Positions 50,901 through 59,680 of a stretch of 64,000 nt of DNA are shown piece after piece; within the stretch, counting starts at the first letter, position 1, and each line of letters starts with the position of its first letter. The notes below the pieces were generated by a model. It saw nothing but the letters and a program-made list of their open reading frames with translations, made no database searches and had not been told where the DNA came from. Source of the DNA: Kuafuiihalomonas sp039024635 (GTDB lineage Bacteria; Myxococcota; Kuafuiibacteriia; Kuafuiibacteriales; Kuafuiibacteriaceae); NCBI GenBank assembly GCA_039024635.1, contig JBCCQA010000007.1:124001-188000 (forward strand), in the 5' to 3' direction. Both the position numbers and the translations under genes were made by a program.

Positions 50901-51715
50901 AGGAGGAGGACTGGGCGGAGTGGCGATCCGTCGAATGGGACCGAAGATTCTGGATCCGCCGCGTTCAGGCCTTGGTGACGCGCTACGAAGCGATGGCCAA
51001 GGGGCTCAGGCCGAGCCTCCTCTGGAGCCATCCGACGGCCTTTCGCGAAGCGCAGGCTCTGCCCGAGTCGGAGAGGAAGGCCCGACACCAAAGAGCCGAA
51101 GACGAACTGCGCCGACTCAAGGCCGGCGCCCCTTTGCCGGCCTACGAGCGCCCACGCCGGTTGCTGCACGCCGCCGCGGACTTGGTCTGGAGAATGAAGG
51201 AGCTTCGTAGGCTGAGTGCGCTTCGCGCTCGTCCCGACGCCTGGTCCGCCTACTTGGCCGTGACCCCCGAAGACCCGCTGCCTGAGTCGCCGAGGGCCGT
51301 GGCGGCTTGGTTCGACCTTGCGCCTGCACGTCGACTCGGGGTCGCGGTGCGTGTGGCGGAGGGTCGCCTGAAGGTCCGCGGCCTTGCGCGCTGGCTCTTC
51401 GAGGGCCCGGGTCCGCGGGTAGACATCGGGCCGGTCGAGGGCTTCGGCGACGGACCGCGCGCGGTGCTGATCGATGGCGAGCGCTACCTGGTCCTGCGCC
51501 ACGAGGGGCGGTGGACCGCGATAGACGGCATCTGTCCCCATCGCGGCGGCTTGCTCTCCGAAGGCGTCGTGGAGGAGGGCTGCGTCGTCTGTCCGATTCA
51601 TTCTTGGAAGTTCGCGCTTCGAGACGGGCAGGCCGTTCTTGGTCGGGGACAGCTACAGCTGCATCGGGTCGAGCTCGACGAGGGTCGCTTGTGGCTCCAC
51701 CGGAGTGATGGATGA
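50897..51715 (+). CDS. Rieske [2Fe-2S] protein with helical N-terminal domain
   Basis: A 272-residue protein with no signal peptide. Residues about 1-190 form an unrecognised, mostly helical domain rich in Arg (EEDWAEWRSVEWDRRFW, YEAMAKGLRPSLLW). The C-terminal 85 residues are a Rieske fold with complete ligands C213-x-H215 (CPH) and C232-x2-H235 (CPIH), in CPHRGGLLSEG and VCPIHSWKFAL. It looks like a Rieske ferredoxin rather than a ring-hydroxylase subunit. It starts with GTG overlapping mltF and ends overlapping the NlpC/P60 gene, so an unusual redox protein is coupled to two cell-wall hydrolases. Confidence 0.85.
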   Translation: MKEEDWAEWRSVEWDRRFWIRRVQALVTRYEAMAKGLRPSLLWSHPTAFREAQALPESERKARHQRAEDELRRLKAGAPLPAYERPRRLLHAAADLVWRMKELRRLSALRARPDAWSAYLAVTPEDPLPESPRAVAAWFDLAPARRLGVAVRVAEGRLKVRGLARWLFEGPGPRVDIGPVEGFGDGPRAVLIDGERYLVLRHEGRWTAIDGICPHRGGLLSEGVVEEGCVVCPIHSWKFALRDGQAVLGRGQLQLHRVELDEGRLWLHRSDG

Positions 51716-53415
51716 CGAGCTGTCTGCTCGCGCTCCTGATCGCGAGCAACGGGAATTGGCGACCGTCGGAGCTTCGGGTCTCGGACCGGCCGCCGTTGGA
51801 GGACTTTCCGAGCCTGCAGCGCATCGCGCTCCAGTATCTCGGTCGGCCCTACGTCTACGGTGGGACGGGACGGCCCGGCTACGACTGCTCGGGCTTCACG
51901 TGCCGCGTCTTCGCCGAGGCAGGCTATGCCATCCCGCGGGTGTCTCGGGATCAGGCGCGAAGCGGGGTCGAGGTTGATAAAGCCGAGATTCGACCCGGCG
52001 ACCTGCTTTTCTTCGCCGAGAACGGAGGACCGGTCAGCCACGTGGGGCTGTATCTCGGCCGAGACCAGATGGTGCATGCCTCCAGTGGTCAGGGTGAGGT
52101 CGTGATCGCTTCGCTGGAGCAAGGCTGGTTCCAGCGTCACTGGGTCGGCGCGCGTCGGATACTGGATGCGCCGCCTGAGTCCCTTCTCAGCGACGGGGAG
52201 GTCTCGGAGCTCGTCGAGCACGGTCGCCGCAATCCGCTCGCGCTTCCGCTCCAGGTGCCGCCGGATGCGCCTCCGCCCCGGCTCGGGCCTCAGTGGTACG
52301 TCGAGGAGCCGACCCAGATTTCGGTCTCGGGGGGCGTGGTCACCGAGGCCGGGCGGGCGTCTCCCATCCTGGTGCCCGAGGCCGTTCTTCACGTCCGAGC
52401 CTGGGGCCTCTCCCTCGGGGCGGGGGTCCCGCTTCGCCTCGACCCGAACGGGGAGGGCGTCTTGGGACCGGTGGCCGACGCCCGAGAGGCGCTCCGGTTC
52501 CTTCGCAACCTCCGCCTCGGGCGGCCCGGGGCGCGCTTCGAGCTCGGAGTGGAGCGACAGCGCGTCTACTCGGTCGGGGGACTGGTCCGTGATTTCGCGC
52601 CCTTCTCGGACTTCGATGGTATCCCCGGACGGAGCATCCGGCCCTCGCCCCTCAGCGGCGCGCTGGGTCTTCGTCTGGAGCACTTCGAAGTCGAGGCCCT
52701 GGTCGACGACGTGACTCGGCCCGACGTCATGGCGGCGTCGGCAGCGCTGAGTTTGGGGCGCTGGCGGCTCTTGTCCAGCTACAGCCTGGAGGAGGACGAC
52801 GGTACCCACCATCTCCGAACATCGGGCACCTGGCGCTTCGTCCAGAGGAAGAGCTTCGGCCTGTCCTTCGAGCTGGCGAGTGGTCTTCAGACCAATGGCC
52901 GCCTAACTGGGGTCGGCGGCCAGGCGCGACTGGACCTCCGAAAAGCCTTCGGGGCCCGGCTCGATGATCGGCTTCGGGCGTACCTGGACTTCGGGGTCGC
53001 GAGTCGAAACCGGGTCATCGATCCCCTGGGCCCTACCCAGCCTGTGGGGCGTGATGCCCTGGTCGAGGCGGCTGCGGCCTCGGTCCTTCGGCCTTGGCTC
53101 GGAGCGGGTCTCGAACTTCATACGGGACCGGTCGAGTTTGGTGCGCTCTACGCCCAAGGGCTCCGGGCCTCGGGTGAAAACGAAGACCGACGACTGGAGC
53201 TGGGGCTCGCCATCTTGGGGCTGCCGATCGGGGGGCGCCGAAGCCTGAGCCTTCGCGCTGCTTTTCGGGCCCGGCGCCCGTTTCGGGATCCCATCTACGT
53301 AGCCTGGGCCTCGGCCCAGCTTCAGCTTGCGCCCTGGCTGGGATTGGAGGCCTACGCGCAGCGAGGGCCAAGTTGGGAAGGCGGACTGGCCCTGCGTGCA
53401 TTCTGGGCGCCGTAG
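51712..53415 (+). CDS. NlpC/P60 cell-wall peptidase with probable C-terminal beta-barrel
   Basis: A 567-residue protein. The NlpC/P60 domain (about 35-150) has the complete Cys-His-His triad: C59 in YDCSGF, H110 in VSHVGLYL and H122 in VHASSG, so it should cleave peptidoglycan stem peptides. Residues about 200-567 show alternating hydrophobic beta strands (LGLRLEHFEVEALVDDV, WRLLSSYSLEEDD, GLSFELASGLQTNG, AYLDFGVASRNR) ending in an aromatic strand GLALRAFW, as in outer-membrane barrels or a large beta-domain. The N-terminus has a short hydrophobic stretch (LLALLIAS). It overlaps the Rieske gene by 4 bases. Confidence 0.88.
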   Translation: MTSCLLALLIASNGNWRPSELRVSDRPPLEDFPSLQRIALQYLGRPYVYGGTGRPGYDCSGFTCRVFAEAGYAIPRVSRDQARSGVEVDKAEIRPGDLLFFAENGGPVSHVGLYLGRDQMVHASSGQGEVVIASLEQGWFQRHWVGARRILDAPPESLLSDGEVSELVEHGRRNPLALPLQVPPDAPPPRLGPQWYVEEPTQISVSGGVVTEAGRASPILVPEAVLHVRAWGLSLGAGVPLRLDPNGEGVLGPVADAREALRFLRNLRLGRPGARFELGVERQRVYSVGGLVRDFAPFSDFDGIPGRSIRPSPLSGALGLRLEHFEVEALVDDVTRPDVMAASAALSLGRWRLLSSYSLEEDDGTHHLRTSGTWRFVQRKSFGLSFELASGLQTNGRLTGVGGQARLDLRKAFGARLDDRLRAYLDFGVASRNRVIDPLGPTQPVGRDALVEAAAASVLRPWLGAGLELHTGPVEFGALYAQGLRASGENEDRRLELGLAILGLPIGGRRSLSLRAAFRARRPFRDPIYVAWASAQLQLAPWLGLEAYAQRGPSWEGGLALRAFWAP

Positions 53416-53448
53416 ACCTCCACCGCCCGGCGTGCTGAAGCTCTAGGC

Positions 53449-54345
53449 ATGAAGCGAGCCTGGCCGCTCCTGCTTATGCTCTTTGCCTGCACCTCTGAGC
53501 TCGACGAGCGCTCCTTCCGACGAGCGGCCGAAAAGGCCTACGCCGAGGTTCACCCGGGCTTCACGATCTACAAGCGGGAACAGGACGCCACCCTCTTCGT
53601 GCGTGGGGACCAGATCGATCGACTCGACGTCGAGGGCATGTGGTCTGACTACGAGGCGGCTGGCCGGCCGGCTGGCTTCATCGAAGCTTGGCGCGCCGAA
53701 GCCGAAGCGGCGGCGGCGGACCGTCGGCAGACCTTGGGCCAGGCGCGGGCGGAGCTCGTGCCGGTCCTCAAGAGCAAGAGCTGGATCGCGGCCCAGGACT
53801 TGGGGGCCATCGGGCCGGAGCGCATCCGAAAGCAGATTCGTCCTTGGCGTCAGTCCGTCACCGATGGGGTCTACGTCGTCTTAGGGGTCCCAGAAGAGAA
53901 GCTGGGGCTGCGCTACGCCTCCATTGAGGAGGTCGAGACGTCGACCACGGCGGCCGAGGAATGGCTGGCCCGGGCGGTGAGAAACTTGGAAGACGGGGTC
54001 GACTTGGCGGCGAAGGGACCCGAGGTTCGTAACCCCGACGGAGTCTTGCTGGCGGCCGATCTCCCGAACCAGGACCACGTTGCGAGCCTCATCTTCGTCC
54101 CCGAGTTTCGCCGCCGGCTCTTGAAGCGTTTCGCCAAGAACGCGGTCGGGGTCGCCGTGCCGCTCCGGAATGTACTCATCGCCTTCGACCTGGAAGCGGT
54201 CACGGCCAGGAAGCCGGTTCGCGCCCGGGCCCACGAACTGTACGACACGCAGAACCACCCGGCCTTCCGGGGTCTGCTTCGTATGGACGCCGACGGCGTG
54301 GAGGTCCTGGAGGCCCCTCACCCCGAGGACAAAGGCCCGGGCTGA
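53449..54345 (+). CDS. DUF1444 (YtpQ-like) lipoprotein
   Basis: A 298-residue lipoprotein (MKRAWPLLLMLFACTSE, lipobox LFAC). The body resembles the DUF1444 family of Bacillus YtpQ: ELVPVLKSKSWIAAQ, IRPWRQSVTDGVYVVLGVPE (in pieces), AVRNLEDGV, and LIFVPEFRRRLLKRF with GVAVPLRNVLIAFD. Family function is unknown. Export with a lipid anchor is not usual for the family as I know it. It lies 33 bases after the NlpC/P60 gene and may be part of the same operon. It ends in a strong hairpin before the convergent PPC lipoprotein. Confidence 0.78.
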   Translation: MKRAWPLLLMLFACTSELDERSFRRAAEKAYAEVHPGFTIYKREQDATLFVRGDQIDRLDVEGMWSDYEAAGRPAGFIEAWRAEAEAAAADRRQTLGQARAELVPVLKSKSWIAAQDLGAIGPERIRKQIRPWRQSVTDGVYVVLGVPEEKLGLRYASIEEVETSTTAAEEWLARAVRNLEDGVDLAAKGPEVRNPDGVLLAADLPNQDHVASLIFVPEFRRRLLKRFAKNAVGVAVPLRNVLIAFDLEAVTARKPVRARAHELYDTQNHPAFRGLLRMDADGVEVLEAPHPEDKGPG

Positions 54346-54357
54346 CCGAAGCCCGGG
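54336..54357. terminator. Hairpin between convergent genes
   Basis: CCCGGGCT-GACCGA-AGCCCGGG is a perfect 8-bp stem with a 6-base loop at 54336-54357. It covers the stop of the plus-strand gene and lies 12 bases from the end of the minus-strand gene. There is no T-tract, so it may serve as a weak bidirectional terminator. Confidence 0.5.
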
Positions 54358-54368
54358 GCGGCGCGCCC

Positions 54369-56453
54369 TCAGTCGGTGAAGATGATCTGGTAGTCGCTGC
54401 CCTGGGCGGCGACAATCTGGAGGCGGTAGGTCCCGGGGCCGGCTGGCGGGTTGAAGTTCTGGATGACCCCGTTCCCGTTTCCGACCACCAAGCCCTCCAT
54501 GTCTCGAACGATGATGTCGATGGGGCCGTCGGCGTTGGCGAAGATGGTCACCGGCGCCGGCTGGACGGTGGTGAATGTGAAGCGGTCCGGATCGTCGGGG
54601 GCGATGGTGCCCGTGAGGGCGGCCGGCACGAATGTACCCGGCGTCCCCATGATGACGTCGGCCTGCCCGGGGGAGTCGTTGGGCTCGGACTCGACTTCGG
54701 GCATCACGGGCTCGAACTGGACGCCCAGATTGTAGGTGTAGCCACCCTTCAAGCGGTTCGCGTTGTAGAGCGTGATCGGATACTCGACGGCCGCCGTATC
54801 GAGGAGCGCGCCGATGCGACGGGCTCCCGGAAGGCCCTGAGCCAGGATGCCGTCGCCGGCTTGGCCTAGGATGGCGAGGACCGGCGTGATTCCGGCCAGG
54901 TTGCCGCCGAGCTGGACGTCGGCCACCGAGACCATGTTGGGAAGAAGGGTGTTCGTCTCCAGCCGGCCGTCGCTGTTAACGGTGGTTCCGAAGTCACCCG
55001 AGTTCAGGATGATGTTGCGAACTTCGGGGAAGGCGTTGGTGGCCTGTATGGTGTATGCGAACTGCTCGCCGCCGACGGACTGATCGTCGTCCACGTTCCG
55101 GCGGTCCCCCACGGCCAGAAAGTAGGTGCCGGTGCTGGCGAGGATGGCCTCTATCTGAGCCGAAGGCGCCCCGTCGGCGTCGACGATGAGCGACACTTCG
55201 GCGGCCGTCGCGCCGGTCTGTTCGAAGAGGGCGGCGAAGGGCTCCAGGGTGCCTTGGCCGGTCACGCGGAGACGGACAAACTCACCCGCGTCGCCTTCGA
55301 AGCTATACCAGTCGAAATCCGGGACCGCTTTGCGCTGAATGACGCCGTCGGTGAAGTCAGGCATGCCGCCGGGCTCGTCGGGGAACTGGAGCCGGGCCGC
55401 GAGCTCAGGCGCGTCGTTGGGCTCCAACTCGGGCAGGATCTCGAACTGAGCTACGCTCAGCTGGACCGCATAGGGAATGGTGCGGGGACCGAGAATCTGG
55501 GCGTGGTCGATCACGACCCGGGCCGTGCCCGTGGCCGCGTTCTCGAGCACGATGCGGGAGTCGGTCACGTCGGCACCGACGTTGTCGCTCTCGGCCGACT
55601 GACCGTCGCTGAGCTCGATGGCCACGATGGTGTCGATGTTGTTGAAGTCATCGTCGACGACGCCGGCCAGCTGGATGAAGGTGAAGCGCTCCTCGACCAG
55701 ATCCGTCTCGAAGAGGACGATTTCAGTTGGGTCGATGAGCGGGATCTCGCGGTCGTTTGCCGGCAAGGTCAGGGTTCGGACGTCGACCTCGACCTCCTCG
55801 ATCGCGAGGGCGTAGGTGTCGTCCTCGTCCCCTGAGGCGTCGGAGCCGAACAGGCCCCGCTGGTCGCCGACGGTGATGGTGTAGGTCCCCGCCTGAGAGA
55901 AGTAGACGTCGCGCTCCGCGATGAAGAGGTCGGCCGCGCCCCGAGGCGCGTAGCCAGGGCCCGACACCGTGAAGCCGGGCTGCAGGCGTGAGCCGGCGTC
56001 GGCCCGCGCGAGCCGGATGCGGTAGAGGCTCTTGGCTTCGACGGTGATGTCGTAGGTGTCGACGGCCTGCTGGTCCACCGTCGGGTCCTCGACGGCGCCT
56101 CGGACCTCTCGGAACTGGCCCATGGGCACCACGGAGATGGCCTGGGCCGTCACGTCGTTGGGCTCGACCTCGTCGACGAAGTTGCAGCCCGCCTCCTCGT
56201 TGCCTGGGCTGGCGGGGCAGCTGTCGCACAGGTCCCCGATGCCGTCCCGGTCGCGGTCGCGCTGCTCCGGATTCGGGATCATGAGGCAGTTGTCCTCACC
56301 GTCGAGCCACTCGTCCCCGTCCTGGTCGGGGCCAGTCGACATGTCGACCGGACCCATGTCGGTCACGGTGTCGGTGTCGTCGTCGCCACCGCCGCAGGCC
56401 GAGGCGAGGACGAGGCTGGGGAGGATCAGGAGGCTGAGGGGTGCTCTACTCAT
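54369..56453 (-). CDS. Lipoprotein with thrombospondin type 3 and PPC-type domains
   Basis: A 694-residue lipoprotein (MSRAPLSLLILPSLVLASAC, lipobox ASAC). An Asp-rich calcium-binding thrombospondin type 3 segment (DQDGDEWLDGEDNC; DRDRDGIGDLCDSC) is at about 40-90. Then at least three bacterial pre-peptidase C-like (PPC) modules, each announced by EPND (VEPNDVTAQA, LEPNDAPELA, SEPNDSPGQA), with beta segments such as TYTITVGDQRG, TYFLAVGDRRN and TYRLQIVAAQG. It has no catalytic domain, so it is a binding or structural surface protein. The ATG at 56453 is chosen for the lipoprotein signal; the open frame extends upstream. Confidence 0.88.
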   Translation of the reverse strand: MSRAPLSLLILPSLVLASACGGGDDDTDTVTDMGPVDMSTGPDQDGDEWLDGEDNCLMIPNPEQRDRDRDGIGDLCDSCPASPGNEEAGCNFVDEVEPNDVTAQAISVVPMGQFREVRGAVEDPTVDQQAVDTYDITVEAKSLYRIRLARADAGSRLQPGFTVSGPGYAPRGAADLFIAERDVYFSQAGTYTITVGDQRGLFGSDASGDEDDTYALAIEEVEVDVRTLTLPANDREIPLIDPTEIVLFETDLVEERFTFIQLAGVVDDDFNNIDTIVAIELSDGQSAESDNVGADVTDSRIVLENAATGTARVVIDHAQILGPRTIPYAVQLSVAQFEILPELEPNDAPELAARLQFPDEPGGMPDFTDGVIQRKAVPDFDWYSFEGDAGEFVRLRVTGQGTLEPFAALFEQTGATAAEVSLIVDADGAPSAQIEAILASTGTYFLAVGDRRNVDDDQSVGGEQFAYTIQATNAFPEVRNIILNSGDFGTTVNSDGRLETNTLLPNMVSVADVQLGGNLAGITPVLAILGQAGDGILAQGLPGARRIGALLDTAAVEYPITLYNANRLKGGYTYNLGVQFEPVMPEVESEPNDSPGQADVIMGTPGTFVPAALTGTIAPDDPDRFTFTTVQPAPVTIFANADGPIDIIVRDMEGLVVGNGNGVIQNFNPPAGPGTYRLQIVAAQGSDYQIIFTD

Positions 56454-56545
56454 GGGTCGAACCCTGGTCCGGCGGAACCGGCCGACGGACGCTAGCAAAT
56501 TAATGTGCACCTCCCAACGCTTCGGATCTGCAGGGTTTCGGATTT

Positions 56546-57478
56546 TCACGCCGCGACCCGCTCCAGCCAGCAGTGGACCGAAGCCAAGCGCAGCTCGGCC
56601 TCGGCTGCTTCTGCGGTCTTCTTGCTGGGAAACAGGGCTACGAAGGCGCCGCCCTCGCCGCCGGCGCCACTCATCTTCGCGCCCAGAGCGCCGACATGCC
56701 GTGCTTTTTGCACAACCGCGTCGACCTCAGAGGAGACCAGCTCCAAGCCCGAAAGGATGCCGTGGGCCAGGTTCATGGCGCTTCCGAGCACCTCGAGCTC
56801 GCCTTTCTTGAGGGCACGCTCGCCCGTGCTCGCCGCCTCCCCCAGCGCCTGCATCGTCGCCCTTACGAGGGCCGAGCTCCGCTCTTTGAGCTCGGCAACC
56901 CGGCTGATGCTCCCTCGTGCGCCGCCGTGGGCGCCCACGGTGCCCACCAGAAGGTTCAGGGCCTTGGCAGGCGCGATGCGTCTGGTTAGCGGTTTACCCC
57001 TAGCGCTTGGCCGTCGAAAGTGGAGTAGGCCGTCCGCCATGCAGATGGCGGGGTCCACGCCGGAGGGCTTGGCGTGGGCGATCCGCTCCACGGCGAGCAG
57101 GCGCTTGAAGACCTCGTCGGGTTCCAGGTCCGTTTTCTCGTGCTGGGCCCGGGCCCGGACGAGGGCCAGCGCGAGGGCGGCGGACGATCCGAAGCCGCTC
57201 ATGGGCGGGAAGCCGTAGTGAACGTGGACGTCGTGGCTGTCGAAGACGGGTCCTAGCGCCCGCTCGATGATCTCGCGGGGGGAGGCGGCGTCTCTCGGAG
57301 CCGGGATTTCGACGTCCTCGTTGGACGAAAGGCTGATGAGCCCCGCACCGGGCACCAGTTCCACCGCCATCCGGCGTTTCAGCGGGAAGCCAATGGCGGG
57401 GGCTCCATATACGACCGCGTGCTCACCGAGCAGGATAACCTTGCCCGGCGCTTCGCCTCGGAGCTTGAGCACGCTCAC
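56546..57478 (-). CDS. mvk: Mevalonate kinase
   Basis: A 310-residue GHMP kinase that phosphorylates mevalonate in isoprenoid synthesis. Motif 1 is PGKVILLGEHAVVYGAPAI (residues 11-29), motif 2 is MSGFGSSAALALAL (GxGSSAA form), and motif 3 is KMSGAGGEGGAFVAL near the C-terminus. HAKPSGVDPA is typical of mevalonate kinases. Other mevalonate pathway genes are not in the window. The GTG at 57478 gives the expected N-terminus; a GTG at 57472 is possible. It is divergent from ppk. Several myxobacteria use the mevalonate pathway. Confidence 0.93.
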   Translation of the reverse strand: MSVLKLRGEAPGKVILLGEHAVVYGAPAIGFPLKRRMAVELVPGAGLISLSSNEDVEIPAPRDAASPREIIERALGPVFDSHDVHVHYGFPPMSGFGSSAALALALVRARAQHEKTDLEPDEVFKRLLAVERIAHAKPSGVDPAICMADGLLHFRRPSARGKPLTRRIAPAKALNLLVGTVGAHGGARGSISRVAELKERSSALVRATMQALGEAASTGERALKKGELEVLGSAMNLAHGILSGLELVSSEVDAVVQKARHVGALGAKMSGAGGEGGAFVALFPSKKTAEAAEAELRLASVHCWLERVAA

Positions 57479-57544
57479 GAGCGGCCGGTAGCTTGCCCGG
57501 TCTCGCGTCGCAAGCCCATGGCTTTGGTGTAGGGTCGCGGGCCC

Positions 57545-59626
57545 GTGGTCGACGCCCTGCCTTTCGCTAATCGGGAGCTGAGCTTCCTGGAGTTCAATCA
57601 GCGGATCGTGGAAGAGGCGGCCGACCCTGAAGTCCCGCTTCTTGAACGTCTGAAGTTCGTCTCCATCATCGGCTCGAACCTGGACGAGTTCTTCATGATC
57701 CGGGTCGCGGGCCTGGAGCAGCAGCTGAAGCGTGGCATCTTGGACTCGGGGCCCGACGGGCTCACCCCCTCGGAGCAGCTGCACGCCATCCTGGCTCGGG
57801 TTCGGGCCCTGGTCGACGACGTCGAGACCGTCCTGCTGGAAGACCTCCTCCCTTCCCTGGGGAAGGAGGGGATCCGCTTTCACCGAATCCAGGAGCTCGA
57901 GCCTGCTCAGCGGGTCCATGCGGCCGAGCAGTTCGAGCGTCAGCTCTTCGGGATGTTGACCCCGCTCGCCGTCGACCCCGGCCATCCTTTCCCTCTGCTT
58001 CGGAATCGCGCCCTCAACCTGGCCGTTCACCTGCTTCCCCCCGACGCGCCCGATGACTCCATCCCGCTACTGGCCGTCGTCCAGGTTCCGGCGATGGTGC
58101 CGCGCTTCGTCGAGGTGCCCGGCTCCGGCCCGCTTCGGGTGGTCCTGGTCGAGGATCTGATTCGTCACCATGCGGGCGCGCTCTTCCCGGGCATGCGTTT
58201 GTTGGAGTGCGTGCCCTTCCGTGTCCTTCGGAACTGGGACCTCGCCTTCGATGAAGATGAACAGGAAGACTTGGTCGAGACGCTGCAGAAAGAGCTAAAC
58301 CGTCGCTGGCGACTGGAACCGGTTCGCCTGGAGGTGGCGGGAGGCGCCAGCTCCGCCCTGGTGGCCCGTCTCACCGAATCCCTCGGCCTGGTGCGGCGTC
58401 ACGTTCAGCGCCATCGGGGACCCCTGGCCCTCTGCGACCTGGTCGAGGTCTTAGACAGGGTGGGGCGCTCGGACCTCCGGGACCCGCCCTTCCAGGGTGT
58501 GACGCCCCCTTCCTTCGAAGAGCAGGGCGCCTTCGCCCGCATCGCGGAGCGAGACCTGCTCCTTCATCACCCCTACGAGTCCTATGCGCCCGTGTTGGAC
58601 TTTCTGGACGAGGCTGCCGACGACCCCGGGGTCCTCGCCATCAAGCAGACGCTATACCGCGTGAACCGGGACTCACCGCTGCTGCGTTCGCTCATCCGGG
58701 CGGCCGAGAACGGCAAGCAGGTCACGGCCCTTGTGGAGCTGAAGGCGCGCTTCGACGAGGAGACCAACATGGAGTGGGCCCGACGTTTGGAGGAGGCCGG
58801 CGTTCACGTCGTCTATGGACTGTTGGGCCTCAAGACCCACTGCAAGTTGGCCCTGGTAGTTCGACGGGAACCTGACGGTATCCGCCGCTACATCCACCTC
58901 GGGACCGGCAACTACAACGAGAAGACGGCCGCCATCTATTCGGACCTGTCGCTATTCACGGCCCGGGCCGAGGTGGGCGAAGACGTGGCCGCCTTCTTCA
59001 ACCTCCTGACCGGCTACGCCGCGCCGCCGACCTGGAAGAAGCTGACCGTGGCGCCGCTCGGCATGAGAAGCGATCTGCTGGACCGCATCCAGCGCGCGGC
59101 CCGAGCGGCCGAGTCGGGTCTGGAGGCCCGACTGACCCTCAAGACCAACGCTCTGGTCGACGAGGCGGTGAGCCGGGCATTGGCTGCTGCCTCTCGGTCC
59201 GGGGTCCAAGTGGTCCTCCTCGTGCGCGGGCCCTGCACCCTCAAGGTGGGCGTCCCCGGCCAAACCGATGGCATCGTGGTACGCAACGTGGTGGACCGCT
59301 TTCTGGAGCATTCGCGGATCATCCACGTCCACATCGACGGTCGCGACGAGGTGCTCATCACCTCGACCGACATCATGCACCGCAACTTCGACCATCGCGT
59401 CGAGGTGATGCTTCCCATCGAGGATCCGGCCCTCCAGCGGCGGATCATCGACGAGATCCTGGGATTGGAGATGCGAGACGACGTCAAAGCCTCGGTTCTT
59501 CATCCCGACGGCCGCTTCGTCCGGGTTCCGCGGCAAGAGGGCTTTCGGGTCCAGGCCGAGCTGATGCGGAGAGCCCGCCAAGCCGCGGCGCCGGGAACCG
59601 CTCGAGCTCAGGCGCTCGGGCGTTGA
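57545..59626 (+). CDS. ppk: Polyphosphate kinase 1
   Basis: A 693-residue enzyme that makes polyphosphate from ATP. The N-terminal domain begins NRELSFLEFNQRIVEEA, with IIGSNLDEFFMIRVAGL. The catalytic His pair equivalents are H432 (KTHCKL) and H589 (FLEHSRI). HHPYES, IKQTLYRVN, LGTGNYNEKTA and SDLSLFTA follow the family. Length is normal (about 690). The start is GTG at 57545, 66 bases from the mevalonate kinase start. No ppx is beside it. Confidence 0.96.
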   Translation: MVDALPFANRELSFLEFNQRIVEEAADPEVPLLERLKFVSIIGSNLDEFFMIRVAGLEQQLKRGILDSGPDGLTPSEQLHAILARVRALVDDVETVLLEDLLPSLGKEGIRFHRIQELEPAQRVHAAEQFERQLFGMLTPLAVDPGHPFPLLRNRALNLAVHLLPPDAPDDSIPLLAVVQVPAMVPRFVEVPGSGPLRVVLVEDLIRHHAGALFPGMRLLECVPFRVLRNWDLAFDEDEQEDLVETLQKELNRRWRLEPVRLEVAGGASSALVARLTESLGLVRRHVQRHRGPLALCDLVEVLDRVGRSDLRDPPFQGVTPPSFEEQGAFARIAERDLLLHHPYESYAPVLDFLDEAADDPGVLAIKQTLYRVNRDSPLLRSLIRAAENGKQVTALVELKARFDEETNMEWARRLEEAGVHVVYGLLGLKTHCKLALVVRREPDGIRRYIHLGTGNYNEKTAAIYSDLSLFTARAEVGEDVAAFFNLLTGYAAPPTWKKLTVAPLGMRSDLLDRIQRAARAAESGLEARLTLKTNALVDEAVSRALAAASRSGVQVVLLVRGPCTLKVGVPGQTDGIVVRNVVDRFLEHSRIIHVHIDGRDEVLITSTDIMHRNFDHRVEVMLPIEDPALQRRIIDEILGLEMRDDVKASVLHPDGRFVRVPRQEGFRVQAELMRRARQAAAPGTARAQALGR

Positions 59627-59680
59627 CTCCCACGCCCAGCTTTGGAGGAGTTCGGCGAGGACCCCAACGGGGCAATTACC

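Noticed and set aside
56546..58030. N-terminal extension of mevalonate kinase upstream of 57478
   Set aside because: The extra 184 codons overlap the ppk start and the intergenic gap and do not resemble GHMP kinases; the GTG at 57478 gives the normal N-terminus.
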